Positions 1 to 8,591 of a stretch of 64,000 nucleotides of DNA are shown here, piece after piece. How positions within the stretch are numbered: the first letter of the stretch is position 1; the number at the start of each line of letters is the position of its first letter. This DNA comes from RUG11198 sp036342255 (GTDB lineage Bacteria > Bacillota_I > Bacilli_A > RF39 > UBA660): positions 109,495-173,494 of the forward strand of contig JAZAUS010000004.1 in assembly GCA_036342255.1 (NCBI GenBank), in the 5' to 3' direction. The position numbers and the translations under genes are program-made. The notes beneath the pieces are model-generated. The model was not told where the DNA came from and searched no databases. It was given only the letters and a program-made list of their open reading frames with translations.

Positions 1-1
1 A

Positions 2-688
2 TTAAAAAATAATAAAACAAACAAATATATTTATACATTAGACAATAATAATAAAAAAACAACTATCTTCACAACTAATAGTGAAGGAGAATTAACAATA
101 CCAGTACCACTTCCATATGGAGAATACACAATTGAACAAATTAGTTCACCAAGAAAATACTTAAAAAATGATGAAGTTATAACTATAAAAATAGATGAGA
201 ATTCAATATATTCTTATATTGATAATCAAGTAGTCATAAATGTAGATTACTATAATGAGCCGATTATAGGAAGAATAAATATTGCAACTACCATAGAGAC
301 AATTAACAACAATAATATACCTCAAAAAAAGGAATTAAGACCAAATATAGAAGTAGAATTATATAAAGATAATAAATTAGTAAATAATTACAAAACAGAT
401 GATAATGGGAAACTAACAATTGATAATCTACCACTAGGTAATTATTGTATAAAAGAAAAAAATAATTCTAATAAAAAATGTCTAGAATTAATAAATACAG
501 ATAATATAACACCAATTATAGAAAAAGATATTGAGCTAAAAATAATTAATAATTTATCACTAAATAGTATAATTCCAATACCTAATACCTTAAGTAATAA
601 GAATAATAGTCTTATATTTATACTAATAACTATTGTATTAATAGGAGCAATTATTTATAAAAAGAAAATTAATAATATTAATAACTAG
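2..688 (+). CDS. Cna-B/SpaA-type surface protein, C-terminal part (5' end outside window)
   Basis: The open frame enters from the left edge and stops at TAG 686-688, leaving about 228 residues. It shows two prealbumin-like (Cna-B/SpaA) units: one around 'GELTIPVPLPYGEYTIEQI' and one around 'GKLTIDNLPLGNYCIKE'. These are typical of pilin and adhesin stalks. The C-terminus has a sorting-signal layout: a Pro-rich 'IPIPNT' stretch, a hydrophobic segment of about 18 residues, and a Lys-rich tail. 'PNT' resembles the LPNTA signal of class D sortases rather than LPXTG; that reading is inference. The next gene is a sortase overlapping this stop, so this is probably its substrate. The N-terminus, signal peptide and number of repeats cannot be seen. 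Confidence 0.7.
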   Translation, partial: LKNNKTNKYIYTLDNNNKKTTIFTTNSEGELTIPVPLPYGEYTIEQISSPRKYLKNDEVITIKIDENSIYSYIDNQVVINVDYYNEPIIGRINIATTIETINNNNIPQKKELRPNIEVELYKDNKLVNNYKTDDNGKLTIDNLPLGNYCIKEKNNSNKKCLELINTDNITPIIEKDIELKIINNLSLNSIIPIPNTLSNKNNSLIFILITIVLIGAIIYKKKINNINN

Positions 689-1187
689 CCTTATTATAAT
701 ATTTATACCCATTCCATTAAAAAAAGAAATAAAACAAACCATAAAAGATAAATATATAACTATTATCAATAGTAAAGACAACACTAAACATAAACTATTA
801 ACTATATCTATACCAAAAATAAATTTAAATAAAAATATATATCCCATTAATAGCTCACATAATAATATTAAATACAATATTCAAATATTATATCCATCAA
901 ATAAACATAATAATACCTATATATTAGCCTCACATTCAGGTACAAATAATAATGCCTATTTCAATAATTTATATAAATTAGATTTAAAAGATAAAATATA
1001 TATAATTAAAGATAATAATATCTTCATCTATAGAATTAATAAAATATATTACATAAACAAAACTGGATATTTAGAAATAGAAAAAAACTTAAATAATACT
1101 TTAATATTAATAACATGTAGCACCAAATATAAGAATAAACAATTAATAATAAAATCTAATTTAATAAATATAAGTAATGTAAAATAG
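657..1187 (+). CDS. Sortase family transpeptidase, non-canonical start
   Basis: This frame has no ATG, GTG or TTG start, but about 176 codons are open to TAG 1185-1187. They encode a hydrophobic N-terminal anchor ('LIILITSLIIIFIPIPLK') followed by a sortase domain with 'PKINLNKNIY', the catalytic His context 'LASHSG', and the catalytic Cys context 'LITCST'. The usual catalytic Arg, in the R-L-[IL]-V strand after the Cys, reads 'KQLII' here, so Gln stands in its place. I set the start at ATA 657, which sits 9 nt after AGGAG (643-647), gives a normal signal anchor, and overlaps the upstream substrate gene by 32 nt. Translational coupling is likely. The start codon is inference; the sortase assignment is firmer. 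Confidence 0.72.
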   Translation: MKRKLIILITSLIIIFIPIPLKKEIKQTIKDKYITIINSKDNTKHKLLTISIPKINLNKNIYPINSSHNNIKYNIQILYPSNKHNNTYILASHSGTNNNAYFNNLYKLDLKDKIYIIKDNNIFIYRINKIYYINKTGYLEIEKNLNNTLILITCSTKYKNKQLIIKSNLINISNVK

Positions 1188-1230
1188 AATTATATTATTA
1201 ATACTTATTTACTAATAATTAATTAATTGT

Positions 1231-1236
1231 TATAAT
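1231..1236 (+). promoter_or_regulatory. Probable -10 box for pta
   Basis: TATAAT lies 17 nt before the pta start and just upstream of its GGTGAT Shine-Dalgarno. No good -35 box is visible. Confidence 0.4.
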
Positions 1237-1252
1237 ATAATTGGTGATAAAT

Positions 1253-2248
1253 ATGAAAAATATTATCGAAGATATAAAAAAAAGAGCCAAAAAAAACAAA
1301 AAAACCATTGTTTTACCAGAAACAATGGATAGAAGAGTATTAGAAGCAACTGATAAAATATTAAAGGAAAAAATTGCTAATATCATTTTAATTGGTGACA
1401 AAGATGAAATAAAGAAAAATAGCAAAGGACTAAATATTGAAAAAGCCATTATTATAGATCCAAATAAATCAGAACATACAAATAATTTAGTAAAAAAATT
1501 ATATAAACTTAGAAAAGAAAAAGGAATGACTATAGAAGAAGCAAGAAGACTACTACTAAATGATTACATGTATTATGCATGTATGCTAGTAAAAACAGGA
1601 TTTGCTGATGGAGCAGTATCAGGAGCATGTCATTCAACTTCCAACACATTAAGACCTGCACTTCAAATATTAAAAACTGCTCCTAAAACAAAAATGGTAT
1701 CTGCTTTCTTTCTAATGAGTGTTCCAAATTGCAAATATGGAAATAATGGAACTTTCATTTTCGCTGATTCAGGATTAGTACAAAACCCAAATCCAGAAGA
1801 ATTAGCTGTTATAGCCGGCACATCAGCTAAAAGTTTTAAATTATTAACAACAGAACTACCAAAAGTAGCAATGTTATCACATTCAACCAAAGGAAGTGCT
1901 AAACATGAAGATATAGATAAAGTAGTTAAAGCAACAAAAATTGCAAAAAAAATGTATCCTAAATATGATATAGATGGAGAACTTCAATTAGATGCAGCTA
2001 TAGTTCCTAGCGTAGCTAAATCAAAAGTAGGAAATACGAAAGTGGCAGGACATGCTAATGTATTAATATTTCCAGATTTAGATGCTGGCAATATTGGGTA
2101 TAAATTAGTTCAAAGACTAGCAAATGCTGATGCTTACGGACCAATAACTCAAGGAATATCCAAACCAGTAAACGATTTGTCACGAGGTTGTACAGCCGAC
2201 GATATTGTTGGAGTGGTAGCTATAACATCAGTCCAATCTACTAAATAA
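1253..2248 (+). CDS. pta: Phosphate acetyltransferase
   Basis: The 331-residue product interconverts acetyl-CoA and acetyl phosphate in the cytoplasm, the first step of the Pta-AckA overflow route to acetate. Length and motifs fit the short single-domain Pta of Bacillota: N-terminal 'KTIVLPETMDRRVLEA', the 'DGAVSGACHSTSNTLRPALQI' region, 'PNPEELAVIA', 'DGELQLDAA' and a terminal 'VNDLSRGCTADDIV'. A TTG four codons upstream is possible, but GGTGAT at 1243-1248 is properly spaced for ATG 1253. No ackA lies beside it. The gene is monocistronic, with its own promoter and a strong terminator. Confidence 0.95.
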   Translation: MKNIIEDIKKRAKKNKKTIVLPETMDRRVLEATDKILKEKIANIILIGDKDEIKKNSKGLNIEKAIIIDPNKSEHTNNLVKKLYKLRKEKGMTIEEARRLLLNDYMYYACMLVKTGFADGAVSGACHSTSNTLRPALQILKTAPKTKMVSAFFLMSVPNCKYGNNGTFIFADSGLVQNPNPEELAVIAGTSAKSFKLLTTELPKVAMLSHSTKGSAKHEDIDKVVKATKIAKKMYPKYDIDGELQLDAAIVPSVAKSKVGNTKVAGHANVLIFPDLDAGNIGYKLVQRLANADAYGPITQGISKPVNDLSRGCTADDIVGVVAITSVQSTK

Positions 2249-2255
2249 AACTAAT

Positions 2256-2277
2256 AGAGCACCAAGTGCTCTTTTTT
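2256..2277 (+). terminator. Rho-independent terminator after pta
   Basis: AGAGCAC (2256-2262) pairs with GTGCTCT (2266-2272), followed by a run of T. Confidence 0.9.
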
Positions 2278-2363
2278 AATGTAAATCTAAAAATATATTT
2301 ATAAAAATAATAGACTAAAAAAATTATTTATGATAAAATAAAAAAAAATAAGGAGGATGAAAA

Positions 2364-2846
2364 ATGGAGAAAAAAGAAAATGAAAAACTAACAACTAGCA
2401 TATCTAGCAATGAATTAAAACCAAGGACATGGCTATTATATATTCTAATACTCATATCAATTGGAATAGTATTCTATTTATCATATAGTGCCGTTACATA
2501 TTTAAAAGGAGCACACGATAAAGAAAAATCAAAATGGGAAGATATTGATAAAGAATTTAAGAACTTTGGTGAAGAATTTGACAAAGATAGCTTTAATATG
2601 GATTTTGAACATCATACAGGTACAGAATCAAGTACATCCGTAGGATGGCTTCTAGATGATGTTATAACCAGTAATAAGAAAAACAAAGAAAAACTAATAA
2701 CTGTTGTTTTTGGAAGTACAACAACATCTGATCCGGAAGAAATTAAAAATTTGAAAAAACAATTAACTAAAAACAAATATGAAATATCAGTTGATTATGA
2801 TGAAAAAGGCTTTGTTAATAAAATAACAATAGAAGAGCTTGAATAG
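2364..2846 (+). CDS. Small single-pass membrane protein, unknown function
   Basis: A 160-residue protein with a polar N-terminus, one transmembrane segment at about residues 24-46 ('WLLYILILISIGIVFYLSY') and an acidic, Lys-rich domain of about 110 residues that is probably outside the cell. It has no Cys and no motif I recognise. A good AGGAGG site lies at 2352-2356. It sits 12 nt upstream of a LemA-family gene, and no terminator is seen between them, so the two are probably co-transcribed and may work together at the membrane. Confidence 0.7.
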   Translation: MEKKENEKLTTSISSNELKPRTWLLYILILISIGIVFYLSYSAVTYLKGAHDKEKSKWEDIDKEFKNFGEEFDKDSFNMDFEHHTGTESSTSVGWLLDDVITSNKKNKEKLITVVFGSTTTSDPEEIKNLKKQLTKNKYEISVDYDEKGFVNKITIEELE

Positions 2847-2858
2847 TAGGAGGTCAAA

Positions 2859-3407
2859 ATGAAAATTATAATATATATAGCTTTAATTATTATTTTAATC
2901 ATTAATATATTTATTTTTAGTAATTATAATAAGTTAATTTATTTATTAAATAGAGTTAAAAAAGCTCAAGCTAGCATAGAAATATATCTAAATAAAAGAT
3001 TTGAATTAATCCCAAATTTAGTTGAATGTGTAAAAGGATATTCTAAATATGAAGGAGATACTTTAGAAAATATTGTTTCCTTAAGAAAAAACTACTCTGA
3101 AGAAAAAAGTATAGATATTAAGAAAGCTAGCAAAATGAATAATGATTTAACCAAATATTTGGCAATAGTAGAAGCCTATCCTGAACTTAAAGCCGATTCT
3201 CAATATATGAATTTACAAAAAGAATTAAAAAATATTGAAGATGAATTAGAAAATGCAAGGCACAGATATAATGATGTAGTAACAAATTATAACACTACAA
3301 TAGAATCTGTACCAAGCAATATAGTAGCATCAATATTTGGTTTTAATAAAGCAGAATTATTCCAAGTAGAATCAAACAAAAAAGAAAATGTAAAAGTTGA
3401 ATTATAA
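2859..3407 (+). CDS. LemA family protein
   Basis: A 182-residue LemA-type protein: an N-terminal transmembrane helix (residues 3-21), then a long alpha-helical bundle with the family signature 'RVKKAQASIEIYLNKRFELIPNLVECVKGY'. Family members are membrane-anchored with the helical part exposed outside. Their exact role is unclear; they are often found beside peptidase or envelope-stress genes. The Shine-Dalgarno AGGAGG overlaps the end of the upstream gene, so the pair forms an operon closed by a terminator. Confidence 0.88.
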   Translation: MKIIIYIALIIILIINIFIFSNYNKLIYLLNRVKKAQASIEIYLNKRFELIPNLVECVKGYSKYEGDTLENIVSLRKNYSEEKSIDIKKASKMNNDLTKYLAIVEAYPELKADSQYMNLQKELKNIEDELENARHRYNDVVTNYNTTIESVPSNIVASIFGFNKAELFQVESNKKENVKVEL

Positions 3408-3412
3408 TACAC

Positions 3413-3442
3413 AAAAAAAGAGAAAAACTTTTCTCTTTTTTA
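3413..3442 (+). terminator. Rho-independent terminator after lemA-like gene
   Basis: An A-rich arm with GAGAAAA pairs with TTTTCTC and a T run (3429-3442). Confidence 0.85.
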
Positions 3443-3505
3443 TTTGTTTAGTTGAATTAATTAAAAAAAAAGACTATAATAATATAAAGAAAGTAGTGAT
3501 TAATT

Positions 3506-3922
3506 ATGCCAAAAAAAGCAAAAGAAAAAAAGCTAAAAGGACAAAAAAGAAAAAAAGAAACTGAGGATAAAAAATCAAAAGTAAATTCTATTATTAGCAA
3601 ACTTAACAAACAAAAATTGTATTATAACATTATTGCCATCATAGACATATCATTTATAATATATTTTGCAAGACATAATTACGCCAACTATGTAACCACC
3701 AAAGCGGATGGCTCATTCTTTATAGGAGATAGTAAAGATTTATTATTTGGTAAAAACTATATAACCTTAATTTTTTCAAGCTTTATTTATATATATATAC
3801 TTCTATCATACAAAATCCATTTTAATATAAAAAAAACAAAAAAAGAAATTTTTATACTATTTATAAAAGTATTCTTAATAAATATAATACTATTCTGTAT
3901 ATTTACTAAAAGAATATACTAA
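3506..3922 (+). CDS. Small multi-pass membrane protein, unknown function
   Basis: A 138-residue protein with a highly basic N-terminus (Lys/Arg-rich, residues 1-30) followed by three hydrophobic segments at about residues 38-55, 85-103 and 115-133. I do not recognise the family. It lies 11 nt upstream of rlmN. The rlmN ribosome-binding site AAGGAGG follows its stop directly, so this gene is probably the first of the rlmN-prpC-prkC-rsgA transcription unit. Confidence 0.6.
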   Translation: MPKKAKEKKLKGQKRKKETEDKKSKVNSIISKLNKQKLYYNIIAIIDISFIIYFARHNYANYVTTKADGSFFIGDSKDLLFGKNYITLIFSSFIYIYILLSYKIHFNIKKTKKEIFILFIKVFLINIILFCIFTKRIY

Positions 3923-3933
3923 AGGAGGCTCAT

Positions 3934-4959
3934 ATGAGAAACATATATGACTATACATTAAAAGAATTAGAAGATTATTTCATATCTATAAATGATAAAA
4001 AGTTTAGAGCCACCCAAATATACGAATACCTATATAAAAAAAGAGTCAAGTCTTTTGAAGAAATGAATAATGTAGGCAAGAATACAATAAATATATTAAA
4101 TAATAGTTTTTCTTTTTATAAAATAAAACTAATCCACAAACAATCAGATAAAGATGTAAAAAAATATTTATTTGAACTCATTGATGGTCAAAGAATAGAA
4201 ACTGTTCTTATGTATCACAATTATGGAATAAGTATTTGCGTATCATCACAAGTAGGATGCAACATGGGTTGTAAATTTTGTGAAAGTGGTAGATTAAAAA
4301 AAGTAAGAAATTTAGAGGCTTATGAAATAGTACAACAAATATTATTTATAGAAGAAGATATTAAAAAAAGAATATCTCATGTAGTAGTTATGGGTATAGG
4401 AGAACCATTTGATAACTATGATAACGTAATGAGATTTGTCAGAATAATAAATTCCCCTAAAGGAATAGATATAGGATCTAGACATATAACTATCTCAACA
4501 TGTGGCATTATAGAAAAAATAAAAAAATTTATGACAGAACCAGGGCAAGTAAATCTAGCTATAAGCTTACATGCTCCAAATGACGAACTAAGAAAACAAA
4601 TAATGCCAATCGCAAAAGCCAATAAATTAGATGATTTAATGAGTATTATTAAAGAATATATAAAGAAAACAAATAGAAGAATAACCTTTGAATATATAAT
4701 GTTAGATAAAATAAATGATAGCGACAATAACGCTCAAGAACTAGCAAATCTACTTAAAGGAATTAATTGCTACGTAAATCTCATCCCATATAATGAGACA
4801 GAAAATATTGGATATAAAAGAACAAAAAGTAAACAAATTCTTAAATTTTATGATATACTTAAAAAGAATAGAATAAATGTAACAATCAGAAAAGAATTTG
4901 GTAGCAAGGTAGATGCCGCATGTGGACAATTACGTGCTAATCAAAACATAGGAGGTTAA
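3934..4959 (+). CDS. rlmN: 23S rRNA (A2503-C2)/tRNA methyltransferase RlmN
   Basis: A radical-SAM enzyme of 341 residues that methylates C2 of A2503 in 23S rRNA and, in this family, A37 of some tRNAs. The radical-SAM cluster motif is C-X3-C-X2-C ('GCNMGCKFCESG'). The mechanistic Cys near the C-terminus is in 'AACGQLR'. 'GIGEPFDNYDNV' and 'SLHAPNDELR' are also present. The catalytic motif is close to that of the C8-methylating relative Cfr, but the location at the head of prpC-prkC-rsgA, as in B. subtilis, argues for RlmN. Only 2 nt separate it from prpC. Confidence 0.93.
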   Translation: MRNIYDYTLKELEDYFISINDKKFRATQIYEYLYKKRVKSFEEMNNVGKNTINILNNSFSFYKIKLIHKQSDKDVKKYLFELIDGQRIETVLMYHNYGISICVSSQVGCNMGCKFCESGRLKKVRNLEAYEIVQQILFIEEDIKKRISHVVVMGIGEPFDNYDNVMRFVRIINSPKGIDIGSRHITISTCGIIEKIKKFMTEPGQVNLAISLHAPNDELRKQIMPIAKANKLDDLMSIIKEYIKKTNRRITFEYIMLDKINDSDNNAQELANLLKGINCYVNLIPYNETENIGYKRTKSKQILKFYDILKKNRINVTIRKEFGSKVDAACGQLRANQNIGG

Positions 4960-4961
4960 AA

Positions 4962-5702
4962 ATGCAAACATATTATTTAACAGATACAGGTAAAGTAAGA
5001 GATCATAATGAAGATAATGTTATAATATTGAATAACGAAAATGAAGAATACATTTTGGCTGTAGCCGACGGAATGGGAGGCCATAAAGCAGGAGAAGTAG
5101 CTAGTGCTATAGCCATAAACCATTTAACAGAAGAATTTTATCGACTAGATACAATAGGTGATAAAGAAACAGCAATTGATTGGTTAAGAAATATTGTAAC
5201 AGAGATAAATAACAAAATATTTGATTATACTAAAGAAAATCCAGATAGCAAAGGAATGGGAACCACATTTGTTTGTGCCATAATAACAAAAGATTACTTG
5301 CTATATGGAAATATTGGAGATAGTTCTGGATTTGTTATAAAGAATAAAAAGATAACTAAAGTAACTAAAGATCATACCTTAGTAAATTTACTAGTATCAA
5401 CTGGGGAATTAACAGAAGAAGAAGCTAAATATCATCCAAGAAGAAACGTTCTAATGAGAGCACTAGGTGCTAATAATCCAATAGATATAGATATCTTCGA
5501 TGTTGATACTAACATATCAGGTATATTCTTATGTAGTGATGGTTTAACAAATATGGTAACACCAGATCAAATAGAAAAAGTACTTGATAGCAAACTAACA
5601 ATTGAAGAAAAGTTAGAAAAATTAATCAAAAAAGCTAATGCCAGAGGAGGTAACGATAATATAAGTGTTGCTTATTTAGAAAAAGAAAGTGGTGAAGTAT
5701 AA
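4962..5702 (+). CDS. prpC: PP2C-family Ser/Thr protein phosphatase
   Basis: A 246-residue PPM phosphatase with the metal-binding motifs 'GKVRDHNEDN', 'VADGMGGHKAGEVAS', 'GNIGDSSGFV', 'LCSDGLTNMV' and 'GGNDNISVAY'. It removes phosphate from targets of the neighbouring PASTA kinase and from the kinase itself. The stop TAA and the kinase ATG overlap as TAATG, so the two are translationally coupled. This is the conserved arrangement in Bacillota. Confidence 0.94.
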   Translation: MQTYYLTDTGKVRDHNEDNVIILNNENEEYILAVADGMGGHKAGEVASAIAINHLTEEFYRLDTIGDKETAIDWLRNIVTEINNKIFDYTKENPDSKGMGTTFVCAIITKDYLLYGNIGDSSGFVIKNKKITKVTKDHTLVNLLVSTGELTEEEAKYHPRRNVLMRALGANNPIDIDIFDVDTNISGIFLCSDGLTNMVTPDQIEKVLDSKLTIEEKLEKLIKKANARGGNDNISVAYLEKESGEV

Positions 5703-7666
5703 TGCTAGCAAAGGGTCAAAAAATAAATGATCGCTATGAAATAATTAAATCCATTGGTGAAGGTGGAATGGCTAACGTTTACCTAGCACAAGACACAATT
5801 CTAGATAGAAAAGTAGCCATAAAAGTATTAAGAGGCGATTTAGAAGATAACGAAAAATTTATTAGAAGATTTCAACGTGAAGCTAAATCTGTATCAGATT
5901 TATCTCATCCAAATATCGTTGAGATATATGACGTAGGTGAGGAAGATGGACAACATTATATAGTAATGGAATATATAGATGGCAGAACCTTAAAACAATT
6001 AATCAATAAAAGGGGTGCCTTAACAGTAGCAGAGGTACTAGATATAATGACCCAACTAACAGACGGAATATCTGCCGCCCATGATGCTTATATAATCCAT
6101 CGCGATATAAAACCACAAAATATAATGATACTTGATGATGGATTAATAAAAATAACAGATTTTGGTATTGCTATGACTCTAAATGCAACCCAATTAACAC
6201 AAACAAATTCTGTCATGGGATCAGTTCATTATCTACCACCAGAACAAGCAGCTGGTGAAACAGCTACAACCAAAAGTGATATCTACTCTGCAGGTATCTT
6301 GATGTATGAATTGCTAATGGGATCAGTGCCATTTAAAGGTGAAAATGCAGTAGAAATAGCTTTAAAACAAATGAAGGAAAAACTACCTAGTATTAGAAAA
6401 CAAAATCCATTAATACCACAAAGTATTGAAAATATTGTTCTTAAAGCTACCGCAAAAAACCCAAAAAATAGATATGAAACTATCAAGGAAATGCATGATG
6501 ATTTAGTTCATGCCCTAGATGAAGACAGACAAAACGAAACAAGATATACTTATCCATATCCAGAAAGTGAAATGGATAAAAGTAAAGAAATACCAATAAA
6601 AGAACCAGATAATATAAAAACACCAAAAGCAAATTCAATTGATAAACCACAAGATGAAGAAGATATTGATGAGGAAGAAGAATACTATGAAGAAGACAAT
6701 AAAAAAAGAAATATAATCATCTTAATAGTTTTAATAGCTTTCTTACTATTAATAGGTTTAATATTCTTCTTTAATCAAAGAAATAAAGCATCTGTAGTAA
6801 TAGTTCCAGACGTATCGAATATGAAAACAGAAAAAGCTGAACAAAAATTAAAAGCCAAAGGATTTAAATTTACAGTAGAAACTGAAGAAAGTGATGAAAT
6901 AAAAGAAGGTCATGTAATAAAAACAAATCCAAAAGCTGGTTCAAGCAAGAAAAAAGGAAGTATTATTACTATAATTGAATCATCAGGACCAACAACACTT
7001 GTCTTAGATGACTATACAGGACAAAACGTCAAAGACATCGAAGAAAAATTGAAAAAATTAGGTGTTGAAGTAAAAATAGAAAAGAAAACAGTAGACAAAC
7101 CAAGTGATTATGTTGGCAAAGAAAACACAATTATTGATCAAAATCCAAAATATGTTAGAGGAGTAAAGAAAAAATTAGAAAAAGATGATGAAATAATACT
7201 ATATATACCAGATATATATGCTGAATACCCAAATATGAAAGACGAAGGTTGGACTTTAGCAAAAGCAGAAAAATTTGCTGATAGTTATGGCTTACATTTA
7301 GTTGTAAAAGATTCAAGTGGAAAAACATTAACAGATTACAGTCAATATTCATCAAAAGCTATAACTAATCAAGATCGTACTGGTCCAATTTCAAGTGGAG
7401 TAACATTTACTGTTACAATCGATGCAGACACTGAAACATATAGCCTTCTCATAAATTACTATGAAGAAGGGACAACAAATTCAATTAAAGATTCAGAACC
7501 AAAAACATGTAAAAATGGTTGCAAAAATGGAGAAACAGGAACGATATCCTGTCCAGGAATAAAAGGGTATACAACCAAAACAGAGAAAGTAAACTATACT
7601 ATTGATAAACAAGACGCGACTGTAAATTGTTACTATACAAAAGAAGACTCAAGCAATAACAATTAG
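5702..7666 (+). CDS. prkC: PASTA-domain Ser/Thr protein kinase with Cys-rich C-terminal extension
   Basis: A eukaryotic-type membrane kinase of 654 residues. The cytoplasmic kinase domain (about 1-275) has the Gly loop 'GEGGMANVYLA', the Lys in 'VAIKVLR', 'HRDIKPQN' and 'DFGIAM'. An acidic linker leads to one transmembrane helix (about 338-357). Three PASTA units follow outside: about 363-433, 434-507 and 508-580. The last 75 residues form an extra domain, starting 'YSLLINYYEEGT' with four Cys, that resembles a MucBP-like fold. Such kinases sense peptidoglycan fragments and control growth and wall synthesis. The extra domain is unusual for PrkC and may form disulfides outside the cell. Confidence 0.93.
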   Translation: MLAKGQKINDRYEIIKSIGEGGMANVYLAQDTILDRKVAIKVLRGDLEDNEKFIRRFQREAKSVSDLSHPNIVEIYDVGEEDGQHYIVMEYIDGRTLKQLINKRGALTVAEVLDIMTQLTDGISAAHDAYIIHRDIKPQNIMILDDGLIKITDFGIAMTLNATQLTQTNSVMGSVHYLPPEQAAGETATTKSDIYSAGILMYELLMGSVPFKGENAVEIALKQMKEKLPSIRKQNPLIPQSIENIVLKATAKNPKNRYETIKEMHDDLVHALDEDRQNETRYTYPYPESEMDKSKEIPIKEPDNIKTPKANSIDKPQDEEDIDEEEEYYEEDNKKRNIIILIVLIAFLLLIGLIFFFNQRNKASVVIVPDVSNMKTEKAEQKLKAKGFKFTVETEESDEIKEGHVIKTNPKAGSSKKKGSIITIIESSGPTTLVLDDYTGQNVKDIEEKLKKLGVEVKIEKKTVDKPSDYVGKENTIIDQNPKYVRGVKKKLEKDDEIILYIPDIYAEYPNMKDEGWTLAKAEKFADSYGLHLVVKDSSGKTLTDYSQYSSKAITNQDRTGPISSGVTFTVTIDADTETYSLLINYYEEGTTNSIKDSEPKTCKNGCKNGETGTISCPGIKGYTTKTEKVNYTIDKQDATVNCYYTKEDSSNNN

Positions 7667-7677
7667 TAGGGGGAAAA

Positions 7678-8526
7678 ATGGAAGGAACAATAATAAAAAA
7701 TATCAGCAATGATTATACTGTACAAAGTAATAATAATATATATATATGTAAAGCAAGAGGTAAATTTAAAAAAGATAAAATAGTACCTAAAGTAGGAGAT
7801 AAAGTAACATTTGATGAAAAAAATAATTATATCTTAAAAATACATAAAAGAAAGAATAGTCTTATCAGACCAAATGTTGCAAACGTAGATCAAGCTCTTG
7901 TTGTAACAAGTGTAAAACAACCAAATCTAGATACTAATCTACTAGATAAACTATTAACAATAATTAGTTATAATAATATAGAACCAATAATATGTTTTAC
8001 CAAATTAGATTTATTATCTAGTAATGAATTAGAAGAAATAAATAAATACATAGATTATTACAAAAAAATAGGATATACCGTAGTTACAAATACAAAAAAA
8101 GAAAATTTTAAAAATATATTTGATAATAAAATAACAGTCTTAACAGGTCAATCAGGTGCTGGTAAAAGCAGCCTTCTAAATTTCTTAAATCCCAATCTTA
8201 AACTTAAAACTAATGAAATATCCAAAGCTTTAAATAGAGGTAAACATACAACAAGACATACAGAATTATATTATCTATTAAATGGCTATATTGTCGACAC
8301 ACCAGGTTTCTCTAATGTAGATTTTCATAATATGGAAAAAACTGCCATTAGAGACAATATGAAGGAAATGTTTGATAACTTACATAATTGTAAATATAGA
8401 GATTGTATGCATATCAAAGAAGAAGGCTGTGCCGTAAAAAAACTACTTGAAGATAATAATATTATGCCAAGTAGATACAATAATTACAAACAATTCATCG
8501 AAAGCATAGATAAGACTAAAAAATAG
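7678..8526 (+). CDS. rsgA: Ribosome small-subunit-dependent GTPase RsgA
   Basis: A circularly permuted GTPase of 282 residues that acts in late 30S maturation. An N-terminal OB-like domain (1-65) is followed by G4 'CFTKLDLL', then G1 'GQSGAGKSS', a switch region 'GKHTTRHTE' and G3 'DTPGF'. This order is diagnostic. A C-terminal zinc knuckle is seen (Cys and His residues in 'NCKYRDCMHIKEEGC'). The Shine-Dalgarno AGGGGG overlaps the kinase stop region. RsgA is a known partner of PrkC signalling in B. subtilis, matching this position. Confidence 0.95.
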   Translation: MEGTIIKNISNDYTVQSNNNIYICKARGKFKKDKIVPKVGDKVTFDEKNNYILKIHKRKNSLIRPNVANVDQALVVTSVKQPNLDTNLLDKLLTIISYNNIEPIICFTKLDLLSSNELEEINKYIDYYKKIGYTVVTNTKKENFKNIFDNKITVLTGQSGAGKSSLLNFLNPNLKLKTNEISKALNRGKHTTRHTELYYLLNGYIVDTPGFSNVDFHNMEKTAIRDNMKEMFDNLHNCKYRDCMHIKEEGCAVKKLLEDNNIMPSRYNNYKQFIESIDKTKK

Positions 8527-8591
8527 TCTTATCTTTCTAGTTGTATAAATAAAAAAAATATGTTACCATTAAGTAAAGGAGTATGATAAAT

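Noticed and set aside
3934..4959. Cfr-type antibiotic resistance methyltransferase
   Set aside because: The motif is compatible with both, but the operon context with prpC-prkC-rsgA and the general sequence fit housekeeping RlmN.
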